A stretch of DNA of 64,000 nucleotides from the NCBI RefSeq assembly GCF_024748695.1, contig NZ_CP087176.1:4581501-4645500 (forward strand), written 5' to 3'. The notes below the pieces were generated by a model. That model did no database searches, was not told the origin of the DNA, and saw only the letters and a program-made list of their open reading frames with translations. Below, piece after piece: positions 9,076-18,637 of the stretch; position 1 is the stretch's first letter; the number at the start of each line of letters is the position of its first letter. Source of the stretch: Pseudomonas sp. B21-040 (lineage in GTDB: Bacteria > Pseudomonadota > Gammaproteobacteria > Pseudomonadales > Pseudomonadaceae). Both the position numbers and the translations under genes were made by a program.

Positions 9076-9705
9076 GTGAATCTACAACTTGAAATTGAGA
9101 GGATCTTTGGGGGTGAAGCGTTTGCCAGACCTCTTTTCTATTCCTATCCAGGAGGCCTGCGCTTTGAGCTCTCTGAAACTGGTGGAGTGATTGAGCAATT
9201 TCTGACTGCACTACGAAAATCAACAAAGATCTGCAGCGACGTTTTCCTTGCCGACGCGACGTTTGTTGCTTGTCTGCGCATTCATTCTTGCAGGAACCGA
9301 TTTGCTCATCGGCCCGTAATACACGCTCTTCGATCTGCCGGCATCTTCATACCCGCGGAATGTATGGTCTGGAGTGAGGAGATAGATCCGGAGGAATGGT
9401 GTAGCGAAATTGAGCCGGAGTATTGGATCAACATCGCATTTGAAGCACCTGTGACCTTGCTTCAAGCATTTCTTTGGTGTGCTTTGGCTACCGATTTCGC
9501 CGAAATCAAGCCTAGACCCAACTGTGTTTTCTACCTCTTCAATTTGAAGAAGCAGGTCATGGTTTTTCCCTATGACGACAGAGGTATGGATGTGGTTGGC
9601 CCGAACAAAGATCTGCTTTCACAGCTGTATCGTCAGCATCATACATACCTGCTGGACTACGACCGACACGAAATGGACGCCACATTCGCAGAGCCTGCGC
9701 GCTAA
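9076..9705 (+). CDS. DUF3885 domain protein
   Basis: 209 residues. A GTG start at 9076 is chosen with AAGGGA upstream; the ATG at 9063 is out of frame. The features I associate with DUF3885 are the N-terminal GLRFEL segment, the central PEYWINI block, and the C-terminal FPYDDRGMDVVG followed by LLDYDRHEMD. No signal or TM segment. The family is of unknown function and often occurs as scattered, transferred small genes. Here it sits directly beside the IS copy, within the possible composite transposon. Confidence 0.75.
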   Translation: MNLQLEIERIFGGEAFARPLFYSYPGGLRFELSETGGVIEQFLTALRKSTKICSDVFLADATFVACLRIHSCRNRFAHRPVIHALRSAGIFIPAECMVWSEEIDPEEWCSEIEPEYWINIAFEAPVTLLQAFLWCALATDFAEIKPRPNCVFYLFNLKKQVMVFPYDDRGMDVVGPNKDLLSQLYRQHHTYLLDYDRHEMDATFAEPAR

Positions 9706-9767
9706 CATTATTGCGTGCATTGGAGATGAAACCGTGTCTACAGACGATAGTTCCACTGTCTCCTTTG

Positions 9768-9953
9768 GGTCGATTCTGTTGAAAAAGTCGGTCTGCCCAA
9801 ACTGCCTGATCATTGACTGGTGAAAACGCCTGTTTTGCACGCTGCTACGTGAAATCCGAGTCCGGAAGCCTTTGCCAAAAGTAAAGATTTCAATCTCGGA
9901 CGCGTACTTTTCTGATGCGCAAACGATGGCCGACTTTTTCAACAGAATCGGCC
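9768..9953. mobile_element. MITE-like or deleted IS derivative (186 bp)
   Basis: 24-bp terminal inverted repeats, left GGTCGATTCTGTTGAAAAAG plus TCGG and right its near-perfect complement, match the outer ends of the flanking IS1182 elements (one base differs on the left). The 138-bp interior has no ORF and is unlike the subterminal DNA of the full IS copies. It is probably a non-autonomous relative, moved by the same or a related transposase. Confidence 0.75.
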
Positions 9954-10097
9954 AATAGCGGCCCGTCGAAGATATCCCTGTAACGTTCATTGAGGCTCGC
10001 AATGAACGCTACGTGAGAATGCCAAACGACGAGTGCTTATCAGCCGCTATCGATCGTACGCTCCGTTTGCCGGCAAACCTGCATAGATGGAAGGGTA
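9954..10097. other. Intergenic DNA between MITE and autotransporter 3' end
   Basis: No gene seen. A short inverted repeat (AACGTTCATTG and CAATGAACG, 9982-10009) may act as terminator or structural element, without a T-tract. Confidence 0.4.
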
Positions 10098-12395
10098 TTA
10101 GAACGTTACCCGTAACAACCCCACAAGGCCGTTCTCATGAGCGTCGCTGGCTAATTGGCCGTTGTAGATCAGACTCAGGTTGGTACTCGGGGTCAGCGCC
10201 GCTTCCATCCCCAGATTCACGATGGTCACGTCCTCGGCCAACGGTACGCCGGGTATCGAGAATGTGTTTGCTGAGCGGGTGAACGATTGTGTGTCGACAG
10301 GTTCGAGATCGCCAAATGTATGGCGCCAGCCCAACCCGCCTTTCACCCTCATGGGCACGTTATTGGCGAGGAAGGCGTAGCTGGGCCGTATTCCCAATGT
10401 GCTGTACGTCACATCGTTGTCGCTGCTGTCCACGGAGAGTGCAGCAGGCCCACCGTGTTCGGTGAACCCATCGGCGTTCACCTTCACCCACGCGAGGTCG
10501 GCATAGGGCTCGAGTATCATCGGCCCCACATTGAACCTGTATCCGACATCGCTGAAGACCTGGCCGGTATTGGCCGAGTAGTCGGCGTGAGGGGAGTCAC
10601 TGAAATCGCCGAAGTTCACGGTCCGGCGCGTATCGATTTCGTTGAACGTGTAGCTGGTGCCCGCCTTGAGCGACCACGGCCCGAGCAGCGTACCGACGTA
10701 CGCGCCAACGGTGTAATTATCGCCATCGGCCGAACTGTAGCGCGCGTCCACATTGGACCGTGTGTAGCCGAACAAAACGCCCAGTGTGGTGGTGTCGGTG
10801 ATGCGCGAGTCGATCCCCAGAAACGTCCCGCCGGTATCAACCGATAGGTCACCTTGTTCGCGGTGTGCGCCGACACCTTGTATCCATGCGGTCAGGTTCG
10901 AAGTCAGTTGCACCGTATTGTCCGCAGCATGGTGGGGGGTGACCGGCGCCCCCAATGGCGTGTCGAGACGGTCAAAGACCGCGTCCCGCACGAAGTGGCT
11001 GTCCTCCAGCATCACGGTCATGAGCGATGGGTTGATCTGACCCGACAATTGATCGAGAGCAACCCGGATTTCACCCACGGTGGGCAACAGGATGATCCCG
11101 CCGAGGATCGGGTTGTCCGGCGGTAACTCATCCACGGCGCCCCCTGTTGATTCTTGAGGTGGGGTGATCGCTATCGGGGGGTCTGGTGTTCCCCCTGGTG
11201 GCGGGATGACGATCGGGTGTTCGGGTGTGCCGCCAATAGGTACCTGATTGCGGGCGACGAGGAAGTAGGCATTGTTCTGGTCGTAGGTGAGGCTGACGGT
11301 CGACAGCGGCAGCTGTCGGGTCGGGTAATTGAACGTGCCGTTGACGCCACCGTCAGCGGTGAGGATCGCGTACCGCTGGTTCACCACCGGGATAAAACCG
11401 TTGAGTAAGGTGGTGGCGTCGGCATTGTTCAGCGTAGCGACTCCAGTGGCGTGGATCAGGTCATGCGCGCCGGAGGGGTTGAAGTCCACGATGTAATTGG
11501 CCGTGGGGGCGGTGGTCAGGCTCCCGGCAATATTGAGGGTGCCGGTTGTGTCGCGGGCGGGGCCCGGTGAAACAAAACCGCCGACGGTGGTTTGCGGCAG
11601 TGTGCCGGTGCCGCCGAGGAAGGTTCCCTGGTTGGTTATCAACTGACTGGAGGTTGCGATTGAGCCATTGATGAACAGGAATCCGGCGTTCAGGTTTGTC
11701 GCCCCTGTGTAGGTATTACTGGCATTGAGCGTGACAAGCCCGCCGGAACCGCCGTCACCGTCCAGGGCCAAAGAGCCGGAGCCACTGATCACACCATTCA
11801 AGGTAAAACCGGTATCGACAGCTTGTATGAGTGTGGCGTTTCCGGTCAGGGTTACTGGGCGATTTGTCGCGAAAGTCTGCTTGGTTCTCAGTGTGCCGTT
11901 ACCAATGGTCAACGTCCCACCAGGGGCCCCAAGATTACTGTCGGTGTTGATTGAGAGAGTGCCGGCGTTGATGGTGGTGCCACCCGTGTACGTGTTGTCC
12001 CCGGTCAGCACCAGCGTCCCGCCGGCGCCGTTCTGAATGACACCCCCGATCCCGCCGAGGTTGTTATTGATAGTGATCAGCTCGGGGGAATTGACGATCA
12101 GGCCGGGGCCGTCGAAAGCAACCGGAAGCCCGGATATCGCGTAATCGTGGCCTTTGTTGCCGCTGTCTACGAATTCCCAGGATGAGGGGTTGACTGGGAG
12201 GTCCACGGAAATACTGTCATTGCCGACGTTGGTGAATGATGCGATGTCACCCTGATTTTCAGGGACCCCTTGCGGCGTCCAGGACTCCGGGCACGTATAA
12301 CAACTAGCCCCCGCCCAAGTGAACGTCTCGGCGAGTACCGGTGACACCTGCGTCAATCCGACCGTGAGCACCAGGATAGGTAGGTATCGTGTCAC
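10098..12395 (-). CDS. Type V autotransporter with PATR repeats
   Basis: About 765 residues. Of the two near-adjacent GTG starts (12404, 12395), 12395 is preferred because AGAGG then lies 8 bases upstream. A signal peptide (TRYLPILVLTVGLTQVSPVLA) is followed by a beta-helical passenger with autotransporter-associated repeats, for example GDNTYTGGTTINAGTLSI and NTYTGATNLNAGFLFING. Next comes a Pro/Thr/Gly-rich linker (residues about 405-430), then a beta-barrel of about 280 residues ending in LRVTF, the usual terminal aromatic. An early CYTCPESW pair of cysteines is unusual for autotransporters. Probably surface-exposed or adhesive; ligand unknown. Confidence 0.88.
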   Translation of the reverse strand: MTRYLPILVLTVGLTQVSPVLAETFTWAGASCYTCPESWTPQGVPENQGDIASFTNVGNDSISVDLPVNPSSWEFVDSGNKGHDYAISGLPVAFDGPGLIVNSPELITINNNLGGIGGVIQNGAGGTLVLTGDNTYTGGTTINAGTLSINTDSNLGAPGGTLTIGNGTLRTKQTFATNRPVTLTGNATLIQAVDTGFTLNGVISGSGSLALDGDGGSGGLVTLNASNTYTGATNLNAGFLFINGSIATSSQLITNQGTFLGGTGTLPQTTVGGFVSPGPARDTTGTLNIAGSLTTAPTANYIVDFNPSGAHDLIHATGVATLNNADATTLLNGFIPVVNQRYAILTADGGVNGTFNYPTRQLPLSTVSLTYDQNNAYFLVARNQVPIGGTPEHPIVIPPPGGTPDPPIAITPPQESTGGAVDELPPDNPILGGIILLPTVGEIRVALDQLSGQINPSLMTVMLEDSHFVRDAVFDRLDTPLGAPVTPHHAADNTVQLTSNLTAWIQGVGAHREQGDLSVDTGGTFLGIDSRITDTTTLGVLFGYTRSNVDARYSSADGDNYTVGAYVGTLLGPWSLKAGTSYTFNEIDTRRTVNFGDFSDSPHADYSANTGQVFSDVGYRFNVGPMILEPYADLAWVKVNADGFTEHGGPAALSVDSSDNDVTYSTLGIRPSYAFLANNVPMRVKGGLGWRHTFGDLEPVDTQSFTRSANTFSIPGVPLAEDVTIVNLGMEAALTPSTNLSLIYNGQLASDAHENGLVGLLRVTF

Positions 12396-12593
12396 GCTGC
12401 TCACCTCTGGGACAGGGCGGCTGATTGCGTCATCCGCAGTGCAGTAAGTCGCCAGTTAGTCGCGTCGGCCTCCTTGACGAGAAGGCAGTGAAGAGATTAG
12501 ACAAGGTTTCCCGAATTCACGAGCCGGATCCTTAGGCGATGCCTGGAACCGCAAAAGTACCTGGTCGAAATTCGCGCCCAGGATAATTTCCCA

Positions 12594-12617
12594 ATGCAAA
12601 TGCAAATGCAAATGCAA
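12594..12617. repeat. Hexanucleotide tandem repeat (ATGCAA) x4
   Basis: Four exact ATGCAA units lie about 75 bases upstream of the next gene's start. A hexamer cannot shift a reading frame but could alter promoter spacing if it sits between boxes. Confidence 0.8.
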
Positions 12618-12690
12618 AGGCCAATGCCGGAGTGCCACTTTTCCACTGCTATGCTGATAGCATCTTTTTCCTTCACTAGAGACGAGCAGC

Positions 12691-13272
12691 ATGGCAGCAG
12701 AAGGCAAGCATTCCCTGCTCACTTTCAAGGTTATGGCCGGCTCGGCTGGAGGCGTCCTTGTCGCTTGGGCTGCCACAAAGCTGCTCGACACTTACTTCGA
12801 GCTGACGTTGCTGGCCGTTATCAAGGGCTGGCTGCTACGTGCGTGGAACTGGCTTCTGTTAGAAACGCCCATGCCGAACTGGTCGCTGCTGATGTTTATC
12901 GCGGCGCTGATCAGCACTCTGGCTGTAGCAATTTACTACTACCGCACCACTGACGGAGCTTGTGGCGAGCTACATGAGATAGAGCGAAAAATTTACAAAG
13001 CGAACAACCCTCAGTTTCCACAGCTGACAGAGAACCAAACACTGTTGATGGAAGCGTTGGCCTATCATGCAAACTTCAGAAAAATTGCAAACTTAGACTC
13101 GGTTTGCAAACTTGTGTCACTCAGCAAGTTGGAAGTTGAAGAAGGGCTTAAGCAACTCCAGGTCAAACGTCTTGTTAAGCAAAAAGTGACACGGGGTACG
13201 TTCGGCGCCACCATTTTTGAACTTACCTTGGCAGGCAAGGACTATGCGTTAGAGCGACTTGAACTAACGTAG
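12691..13272 (+). CDS. Membrane protein with C-terminal winged-helix-like domain
   Basis: 193 residues that I cannot assign to a named family. Two hydrophobic segments (AGSAGGVLVAWAATKLL and SLLMFIAALISTLAVAIYYY) lie in the first 90 residues. The cytoplasmic part (NQTLLMEALAYHANFRKIANLDSV onward) reads like a winged helix: helices, then SLSKLEVEEGLKQLQVKRLV, then a strand pair GTFGATIFELT. It could be a membrane-bound regulator or a small defence accessory. No partner gene is adjacent. Confidence 0.6.
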   Translation: MAAEGKHSLLTFKVMAGSAGGVLVAWAATKLLDTYFELTLLAVIKGWLLRAWNWLLLETPMPNWSLLMFIAALISTLAVAIYYYRTTDGACGELHEIERKIYKANNPQFPQLTENQTLLMEALAYHANFRKIANLDSVCKLVSLSKLEVEEGLKQLQVKRLVKQKVTRGTFGATIFELTLAGKDYALERLELT

Positions 13273-13392
13273 TAAAGAAACACAGGACGCGCCCTGAAGG
13301 CACTTCTTGAGTGACAGAATTCACCCGGCGGGGACACCTCGTTCCTTCCAATATCTCTCCTGCCAAGCTGATGTCTTCATGGAAAAATCGCG

Positions 13393-13602
13393 ATGCCAAA
13401 CTCAGACCTGCTCCCTTCCCTGCTGTTCAAGATCAACGAAAACCAACTTGCACTCGAAGCCGCCATCATGGAGCTTTCAAACTGGGTCGAGCTACAGGGT
13501 GCGGCTGATGTCGCCGACAACGTGCGCTACGCTCTTGAAGCCATCGACAAGAATGAAGAGTTCATCAAGATAACGCTCGCGTTGATGATGACGCCGGAGT
13601 AA
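13393..13602 (+). CDS. Small hypothetical protein, DUF6124-like C-terminal pattern
   Basis: 69 residues: MPNSDLLPSLLFKINENQ, then ALEAAIMELSNWVE and a Glu/Lys-rich helix. The pattern resembles small soluble helical proteins common in Pseudomonas. Overlapping frames at 13307-13573 lack such composition. The ribosome site is weak. Confidence 0.5.
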   Translation: MPNSDLLPSLLFKINENQLALEAAIMELSNWVELQGAADVADNVRYALEAIDKNEEFIKITLALMMTPE

Positions 13603-13827
13603 CGGCATTCGCAGGCCACTGTCGCTCGCTACGTCCGCAATGGACTTTTAAAATCGCGCCAGCGCTATGACAAATCGCGACATAGCGAGCATTCAGCTAT
13701 TGAGGTGCCGGTTGAATCCAGCCAATAGCAGGCATGTAAACAGACCCAAATCATGACTCGGTAAAGATGAGCTATCTTGTCAGCGACTCACCGCCATCAG
13801 GTGATCGCCATCAAGTAAGGATGCTTT
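13603..13827. other. Intergenic stretch upstream of the DUF1254 pair
   Basis: No gene. A hairpin (CGCTATG and CATAGCG, about 13661-13690) and a short direct repeat (CGCCATCAGG and CGCCATCAAG) just before the ribosome site are the only structures seen. Confidence 0.4.
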
Positions 13828-15292
13828 ATGAATCGCCCCCCCCTATCGCCACGCCCTCTTTGCACTGACGTTCATCACGACACTCTCCACTGCAGCTTTG
13901 TTGGCCACTCAGGGCTACGCCGCCGAGGCCACCATCGCCGGGCCTGTAGCCGGCACCAAGGTGACTGAGCCGTACGTGCGCATGATGGCGCGTGAGGCGT
14001 ACTTCTGGGGTTGGCCGATGGCCAATATCTTCAACCGTCGCCAGGCCTTCAAAGACCTTCCCCAGCCGGGTTTGATGGGCGGCATTGTGCCAGTGGCACC
14101 GATCAATCAGCTGTCGCTGTTGAGCGACTACATCGACCCCGCCGAGCGGCTGGTGGCGTGTCCCAATCAAGACGTCGTGTACGGCGCCGGCAGCATTGCC
14201 CTGGACCTTGAGCCCGTGGTGCTGCAAGTGCCGGATTTCGGCAGTCGGTTTTGGGTGTATCAGGTGGTTGATCTGCGCTCGGACAGCTTCGCCGAGCTGG
14301 GCAAAATGTACGGCACTCAACCTGGCTTCTACTTGCTGGTCGGGCCGGACTGGAATGGCAAGGTCCCGGCCGGCATTACCAAAGTGTTTCGTGCGCGCAC
14401 CAACACCGGTTTCGTGATTCCCCGCGTGGTCCAGGACGACACCGCCGCCGACCGCCAGACAGTGCAACCGGCGCTGGCCGGGATCGACATGTACCCGTTG
14501 TCCAAGTACGACGGCAAGGTCAAAAAACGTGACTGGGCCAAGCTGCCGAAATTTCCCGCCCAAGCGCAAGGCAACGCCGAAACCAAGTGGGTGATGCCAG
14601 AGAAGTTCTTCGACGAACTGCCTGCCCTTCTCAAAGATGCCAAGCCATTGCCGGGTGAAGAAGCCCGTTATGCGCAAATGGCCGCCCTGAGTGCTATCGC
14701 CAAGGCAGATCCGCAGCTCAAGGCAGCGATGATCGACGAGGCGAAAAAAGCCGACAGCGAAGTGATCGATCCGCTGTTGCAGTTCCGCAACTACGGCCTG
14801 CAATTGCCGGATCACTGGAGTACCGTCAGTAACGGCGCGGCGTTCGGTACCGACTATTTCACCCGCACGGCCGTGGCACGCTCGAACATTTTCGTTAACC
14901 AGCAGAAAGAGACCAAATACTTCTATCAGGATCTGGATCAGGCTGGCGCGCGTCTCAATGGTCAGAACGGGTACAGCGTGACCTTCGCCAAAGACAAGCT
15001 GCCCCCGGTCAAAGGCTTCTGGTCGCTGACGCTGTACAACGAACAACACTTTTTCGCGCCCAATGACCTGAAGCGTTATTCCATCGGCACCAAGAACAAA
15101 TCCCTGCAAGCCAACGCCGACGGCTCGCTGACGATTTATGTGCAGAGCGAATCGCCGGGCAAGGACAAGGAAAGCAACTGGCTGCCTTCGCCCAAAGACG
15201 CGGACTACTCGTTGTATATCCGTGCCTATTGGCCAGAGCCCGCCGCACTGAATGGCCAGTGGGTTCCGCCAGCCGTAGTCAAAGCCGATTAA
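13828..15292 (+). pseudogene. DUF1254/DUF1214 exported protein, frameshifted in the signal peptide
   Basis: The body (13844-15292) is an intact DUF1254 (N-terminal) plus DUF1214 (C-terminal) protein. The natural start is ATG 13828 after AAGG, which should give MNRPPYRHALFALTF, a signal peptide leading into LLATQGYAAEA. A run of eight C (13836-13843) puts that ATG one base out of frame; seven C would restore it. The only in-frame alternative is TTG 13898, which drops the signal. So this is a pseudogene, a phase-variable tract or a base-call error. DUF1254/DUF1214 proteins are periplasmic and of unknown biochemistry. A paralogue follows 20 bases downstream. Confidence 0.8.
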
Positions 15293-15311
15293 TCAGAACA
15301 GGACGTCAATC

Positions 15312-16802
15312 ATGAGTACCTCAGGTAAAACCCTGACTGCCTTGACCCTGGGCATTGCAATCAGCATCAGCGCCCAGGCCGCCACGCACTACGAGCAACT
15401 GGCCGATCTGCCGTTTGCCGGCGGCTATCCAACACTCGACGGTGTGGCGCAACTGAAAAACGAGCTGTTGTTCCAGCGCGCCGTGCAGTCTTACATCTGG
15501 GCCTTGCCCGCGCTGAACATGTACGCCATGAAAGAAGGCTCGGAGAAAACCTTCGGCGCGGGCTACAACGTGTTGCCGATCTGGAAAGACCGACTCAATG
15601 CCAGGACACTCGTGACCACGCCGAACTCCGACGTGATCTATGCCATGGGCTATCTCGACCTGAAGCAGGAAGGTCCGATGGTGATCGAGGTTCCGCCGGG
15701 CTTGCAGGGCATTCTCGACGATTTCTTCCAGCGCCCGATCTGCTCCGAGGGCCAGATTGAAGGTCGTCAGTGGTGCGGCGATGTCGGCTTGCCCGGGCCG
15801 GACAAGGGCAAGGGCGCCAAGTACCTGGTATTGCCACCGGACTACAAAGGTGAAGTGCCGCCCGGTTACCTGACTTACCGCTCGCGCACTTACGGGGTGT
15901 TTGTGTTCTGGCGCGGGTTCTTCAAGGATCCGAAGCAACTTGAGGGGCCAGTGAAGGTCATGGAACAGACGCGCATCTATCCGCTGGGTAAAGAAGCCAC
16001 GGCCAAGGCAATGGCGTTCCCGAACGCTTCGAAAACTCCGGTCAACATGCTCTACCCTACCGATGGCAGCGCATTCGACATGCTCTCGCGCTTTATCGAC
16101 CATGAATATGTCGACCCGCAAGACATGGAAATGCGCGGCATGCTCGCCGCCCTGGGCATCGTCAAGGGCAAACCGTTCCAGCCTGACTCGGCAACGCGGG
16201 AGCTGCTCGACAAGGCCGCGAAAACCGCCAGCAAGATCGGCCACGCCATTTCCTATACCCCGCAGACCATTGTCACCGGTGGCACCTGGTATCCGGATCG
16301 CAAGTGGCTGAATGTATTCCCCGGCAACGCCACTTTTACTGCCGACACTTTCAACTACATCGACCCGCGCACAGGATTCTTCACCAACGCCTATTCGGCG
16401 AGCCCAGGCATGGCGGTGAACATGGAGAACGTCGGGGCCAAGTACCCGGCGACGTTCGTCGATGCCAAAGGGGAATTCCTGTCGGGCAGTAACGTTTACA
16501 CGCTGAACTTGCCAAAAGGCATTCCGGCGGCGTTGTTCTGGTCGGTCACGGCCTATGACTCGGTGACCGCCTCCGGTCTGGATAACGGGCAACCCTTCCC
16601 ATCGCTGAACACCATGGACAAACCAGTGGCCAACGCCGACGGCTCGATCGACGTCCACTTCGGCCCCGAGTCACCGGGGGCTGGAAAAAACTGGATTCGG
16701 ACTCTGCCTGACAAGGGCTTCTTCGTCATCCTGCGTTTGTACGGCCCGACCAAGGCGTTCTTCGATAAAGCCTGGAAACCTGGCGATTTGCAGAAACAGT
16801 AA
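15312..16802 (+). CDS. DUF1254/DUF1214 exported protein (second paralogue)
   Basis: 496 residues with a clear signal peptide (TLTALTLGIAISISAQAA). The N-terminal DUF1254 part contains LLFQRAVQSYIWALPALNMY and TTPNSDVIYAMGYLDL. The C-terminal DUF1214 part contains GFFTNAYSASPGMAVNMENV and FWSVTAYDSVTASGL. The start ATG is preceded by AGGACG. Probably cotranscribed with the frameshifted paralogue upstream and ended by the hairpin at 16818-16851. Function unknown. Confidence 0.85.
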   Translation: MSTSGKTLTALTLGIAISISAQAATHYEQLADLPFAGGYPTLDGVAQLKNELLFQRAVQSYIWALPALNMYAMKEGSEKTFGAGYNVLPIWKDRLNARTLVTTPNSDVIYAMGYLDLKQEGPMVIEVPPGLQGILDDFFQRPICSEGQIEGRQWCGDVGLPGPDKGKGAKYLVLPPDYKGEVPPGYLTYRSRTYGVFVFWRGFFKDPKQLEGPVKVMEQTRIYPLGKEATAKAMAFPNASKTPVNMLYPTDGSAFDMLSRFIDHEYVDPQDMEMRGMLAALGIVKGKPFQPDSATRELLDKAAKTASKIGHAISYTPQTIVTGGTWYPDRKWLNVFPGNATFTADTFNYIDPRTGFFTNAYSASPGMAVNMENVGAKYPATFVDAKGEFLSGSNVYTLNLPKGIPAALFWSVTAYDSVTASGLDNGQPFPSLNTMDKPVANADGSIDVHFGPESPGAGKNWIRTLPDKGFFVILRLYGPTKAFFDKAWKPGDLQKQ

Positions 16803-16817
16803 CGAGAGACACCGCCA

Positions 16818-16851
16818 GGCGATATGAGCACATCAGAGTGCTCATATCGCC
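16818..16851. terminator. Perfect 14-bp hairpin after the DUF1254 pair
   Basis: GGCGATATGAGCAC pairs with GTGCTCATATCGCC around a 6-base loop, 16 bases after the stop codon. There is no T-tract, so it may be a transcript-stabilising hairpin rather than a classical terminator. Confidence 0.6.
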
Positions 16852-17020
16852 GTGGGGTTGGTTTGACGGAACCATGTTTTACCGCCGGTCAGTGGCAGCA
16901 ATGGGGGGTGGATTCAACCGGTCGATTCAACACTTATGGCGACGGTCCTGACTGTTTGTTTGCAGCTCTTTGCCCGAGGCTGTCACAGCCATTAGCTGCC
17001 ATTCGTGACAGACCGCCATC

Positions 17021-18637
17021 GGCCGATTCTGTTGAAAAAGTCGGATTTTCAGCCTGAGTAAAATCAAGCACAGCTACCACCGGATAGCCTACTCACCACT
17101 TTGTGTGGTTTCTCGGCCCTTCGTTGACCTTTGCTGCGTCGTTATTGGGTTAATTTGAGGTTTTTGGCTTAGTGCAGGCGCACCTATCCCGTGACTGGTG
17201 GCCCTTGAGATGTCAGTTTGGCCAGCCGACGTAGGTTCTGCACTGTGGCTGCCAGCGTGAACTCATCGGTCGCGCCACTCATGCCACGTAGTCGCAAGCG
17301 ATCCAATTTCAGGATGCGCTTGAGGTGGGCAAACAACATTTCGACCTTCTTACGTTCATGGCGAGAGCGCACGTACTCCGGCGTCGCTGCGATGCGTCGA
17401 GCGACATCACGAGCGGCTTCATGAACGCTGCGAGCGATCTTGCGAAACGACGTGTTCGGGCAGCACTTGGCTTTCATCGGACACGTCGCGCAGTCGGTCT
17501 GTCTGGAGCGGAAGATGATGGTGTTGGCTTTGGTGACGTGCGAACGCTCGTTCTTGAAGGCTCGCCATTCACTGCGTAATACGTTGCCAGCTGGGCAGCG
17601 GTATTCCTCGGCCTCTTCATTCCAGTGGAAATCGTTACTCGAAAAACTGTCGTTCTTGCGCTCGGTTTTGTCCCATACCGGCACATGCGGCTCGATGTCT
17701 TTTTCCTCCACCATCCAGGCCAACATCGGCGCTGTACCGTAAGCGGTATCGCCGATGAGGCGATCCGGCTTGATGTCGAACTGCGCTTCGACCCGGTCGA
17801 TCATGGTCTTTGTACTCTCGACCTCAGCCGTGCGATGAGCCGGTGTGGGTTCCACATCCATGATGACGCCGTGCTCGGTATCGATCAGATAATTCGTAGA
17901 GTAAGCGTAGAACGCTGGGCCGCCTGGAGCTGCGGTCCAGCGGGCTTGAGGATCAGTCAGCGATAGGCGCTTCGGCAGCGTTTCGGCCAAAGCCTCTTCA
18001 TCGAGCGCCTCAAGATACTCACGTACAGCGCGGGTGCTAAAGGCCGGATCGCTCCAGTTGATCGGCTCATCGCCCGGTACGCCGCGTTGCCGGCTGGCAT
18101 CCGCCTTGATGATGCTGGCGTCCACGGCAAAGCCTTCGCCCTTGACCAACCCAGCGTCCATGCAACGACGCAGCACCTCGTTGAACAGCCAGCGAAACAG
18201 ATCGCTGTCCCGAAAACGGCCGTGTCGATTTTTGGAAAAGGTCGAGTGATTGGGGACTTCATCTTCAAGGCTCAACCGGCAGAACCAGCGATACGCCAGG
18301 TTCAAATGGGCCTCTTCGCACAACCGGCGCTCTGAGCGAATGCCGTAGCAATAACCCACGATCAGCATGCGGATCATCAATTCAGGATCAATCGACGGGC
18401 GCCCAATCGGGCTGTAGAAGTCGGCGAGGTGATGGCGCAAATCACTCAGATCGAGACACCGATCAATGCTGCGCAGAAGGTGATTGGCTGGGATGTGATC
18501 TTCAAGGTTGAACGAGTAAAACAGTCGCTCCTGCCCACTCGATAACTGTCCCATCATGCTGTGTGATCCCCCGCCGGCCAATGCAGCAATTTTGCCGCAG
18601 CCCAGACATGGGAGCTACTTTTTCAACAGAATCGGCC
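17021..18637 (-). mobile_element. IS1182-type insertion sequence, copy 2
   Basis: Same length (1617 bp), orientation, ends and gene as copy 1 at 7357-8973. The two copies in direct orientation bracket about 8.05 kb. Confidence 0.9.
17184..18581 (-). CDS. IS1182 family transposase (copy 2)
   Basis: 465 residues, intact, identical to copy 1 except His for Tyr in DLRHHLADF (G at 18434). The same three catalytic-region blocks are present (AVDASIIKADAS, LIGDTAYGTA, RKKVEMLFAHLKR). Confidence 0.93.
   Translation of the reverse strand: MAGGGSHSMMGQLSSGQERLFYSFNLEDHIPANHLLRSIDRCLDLSDLRHHLADFYSPIGRPSIDPELMIRMLIVGYCYGIRSERRLCEEAHLNLAYRWFCRLSLEDEVPNHSTFSKNRHGRFRDSDLFRWLFNEVLRRCMDAGLVKGEGFAVDASIIKADASRQRGVPGDEPINWSDPAFSTRAVREYLEALDEEALAETLPKRLSLTDPQARWTAAPGGPAFYAYSTNYLIDTEHGVIMDVEPTPAHRTAEVESTKTMIDRVEAQFDIKPDRLIGDTAYGTAPMLAWMVEEKDIEPHVPVWDKTERKNDSFSSNDFHWNEEAEEYRCPAGNVLRSEWRAFKNERSHVTKANTIIFRSRQTDCATCPMKAKCCPNTSFRKIARSVHEAARDVARRIAATPEYVRSRHERKKVEMLFAHLKRILKLDRLRLRGMSGATDEFTLAATVQNLRRLAKLTSQGPPVTG

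Noticed and set aside
13826..16658. Long minus-strand open frames (427 and 445 codons) opposite the DUF1254 pair
   Set aside because: Shadows of high-GC coding DNA: no ribosome sites, no recognisable motifs, and the plus-strand frames have signal peptides and domains.
16824..17057. 77-codon plus-strand frame between the DUF1254 pair and IS copy 2
   Set aside because: It starts inside the 14-bp hairpin, runs into the IS end, and has no ribosome site.
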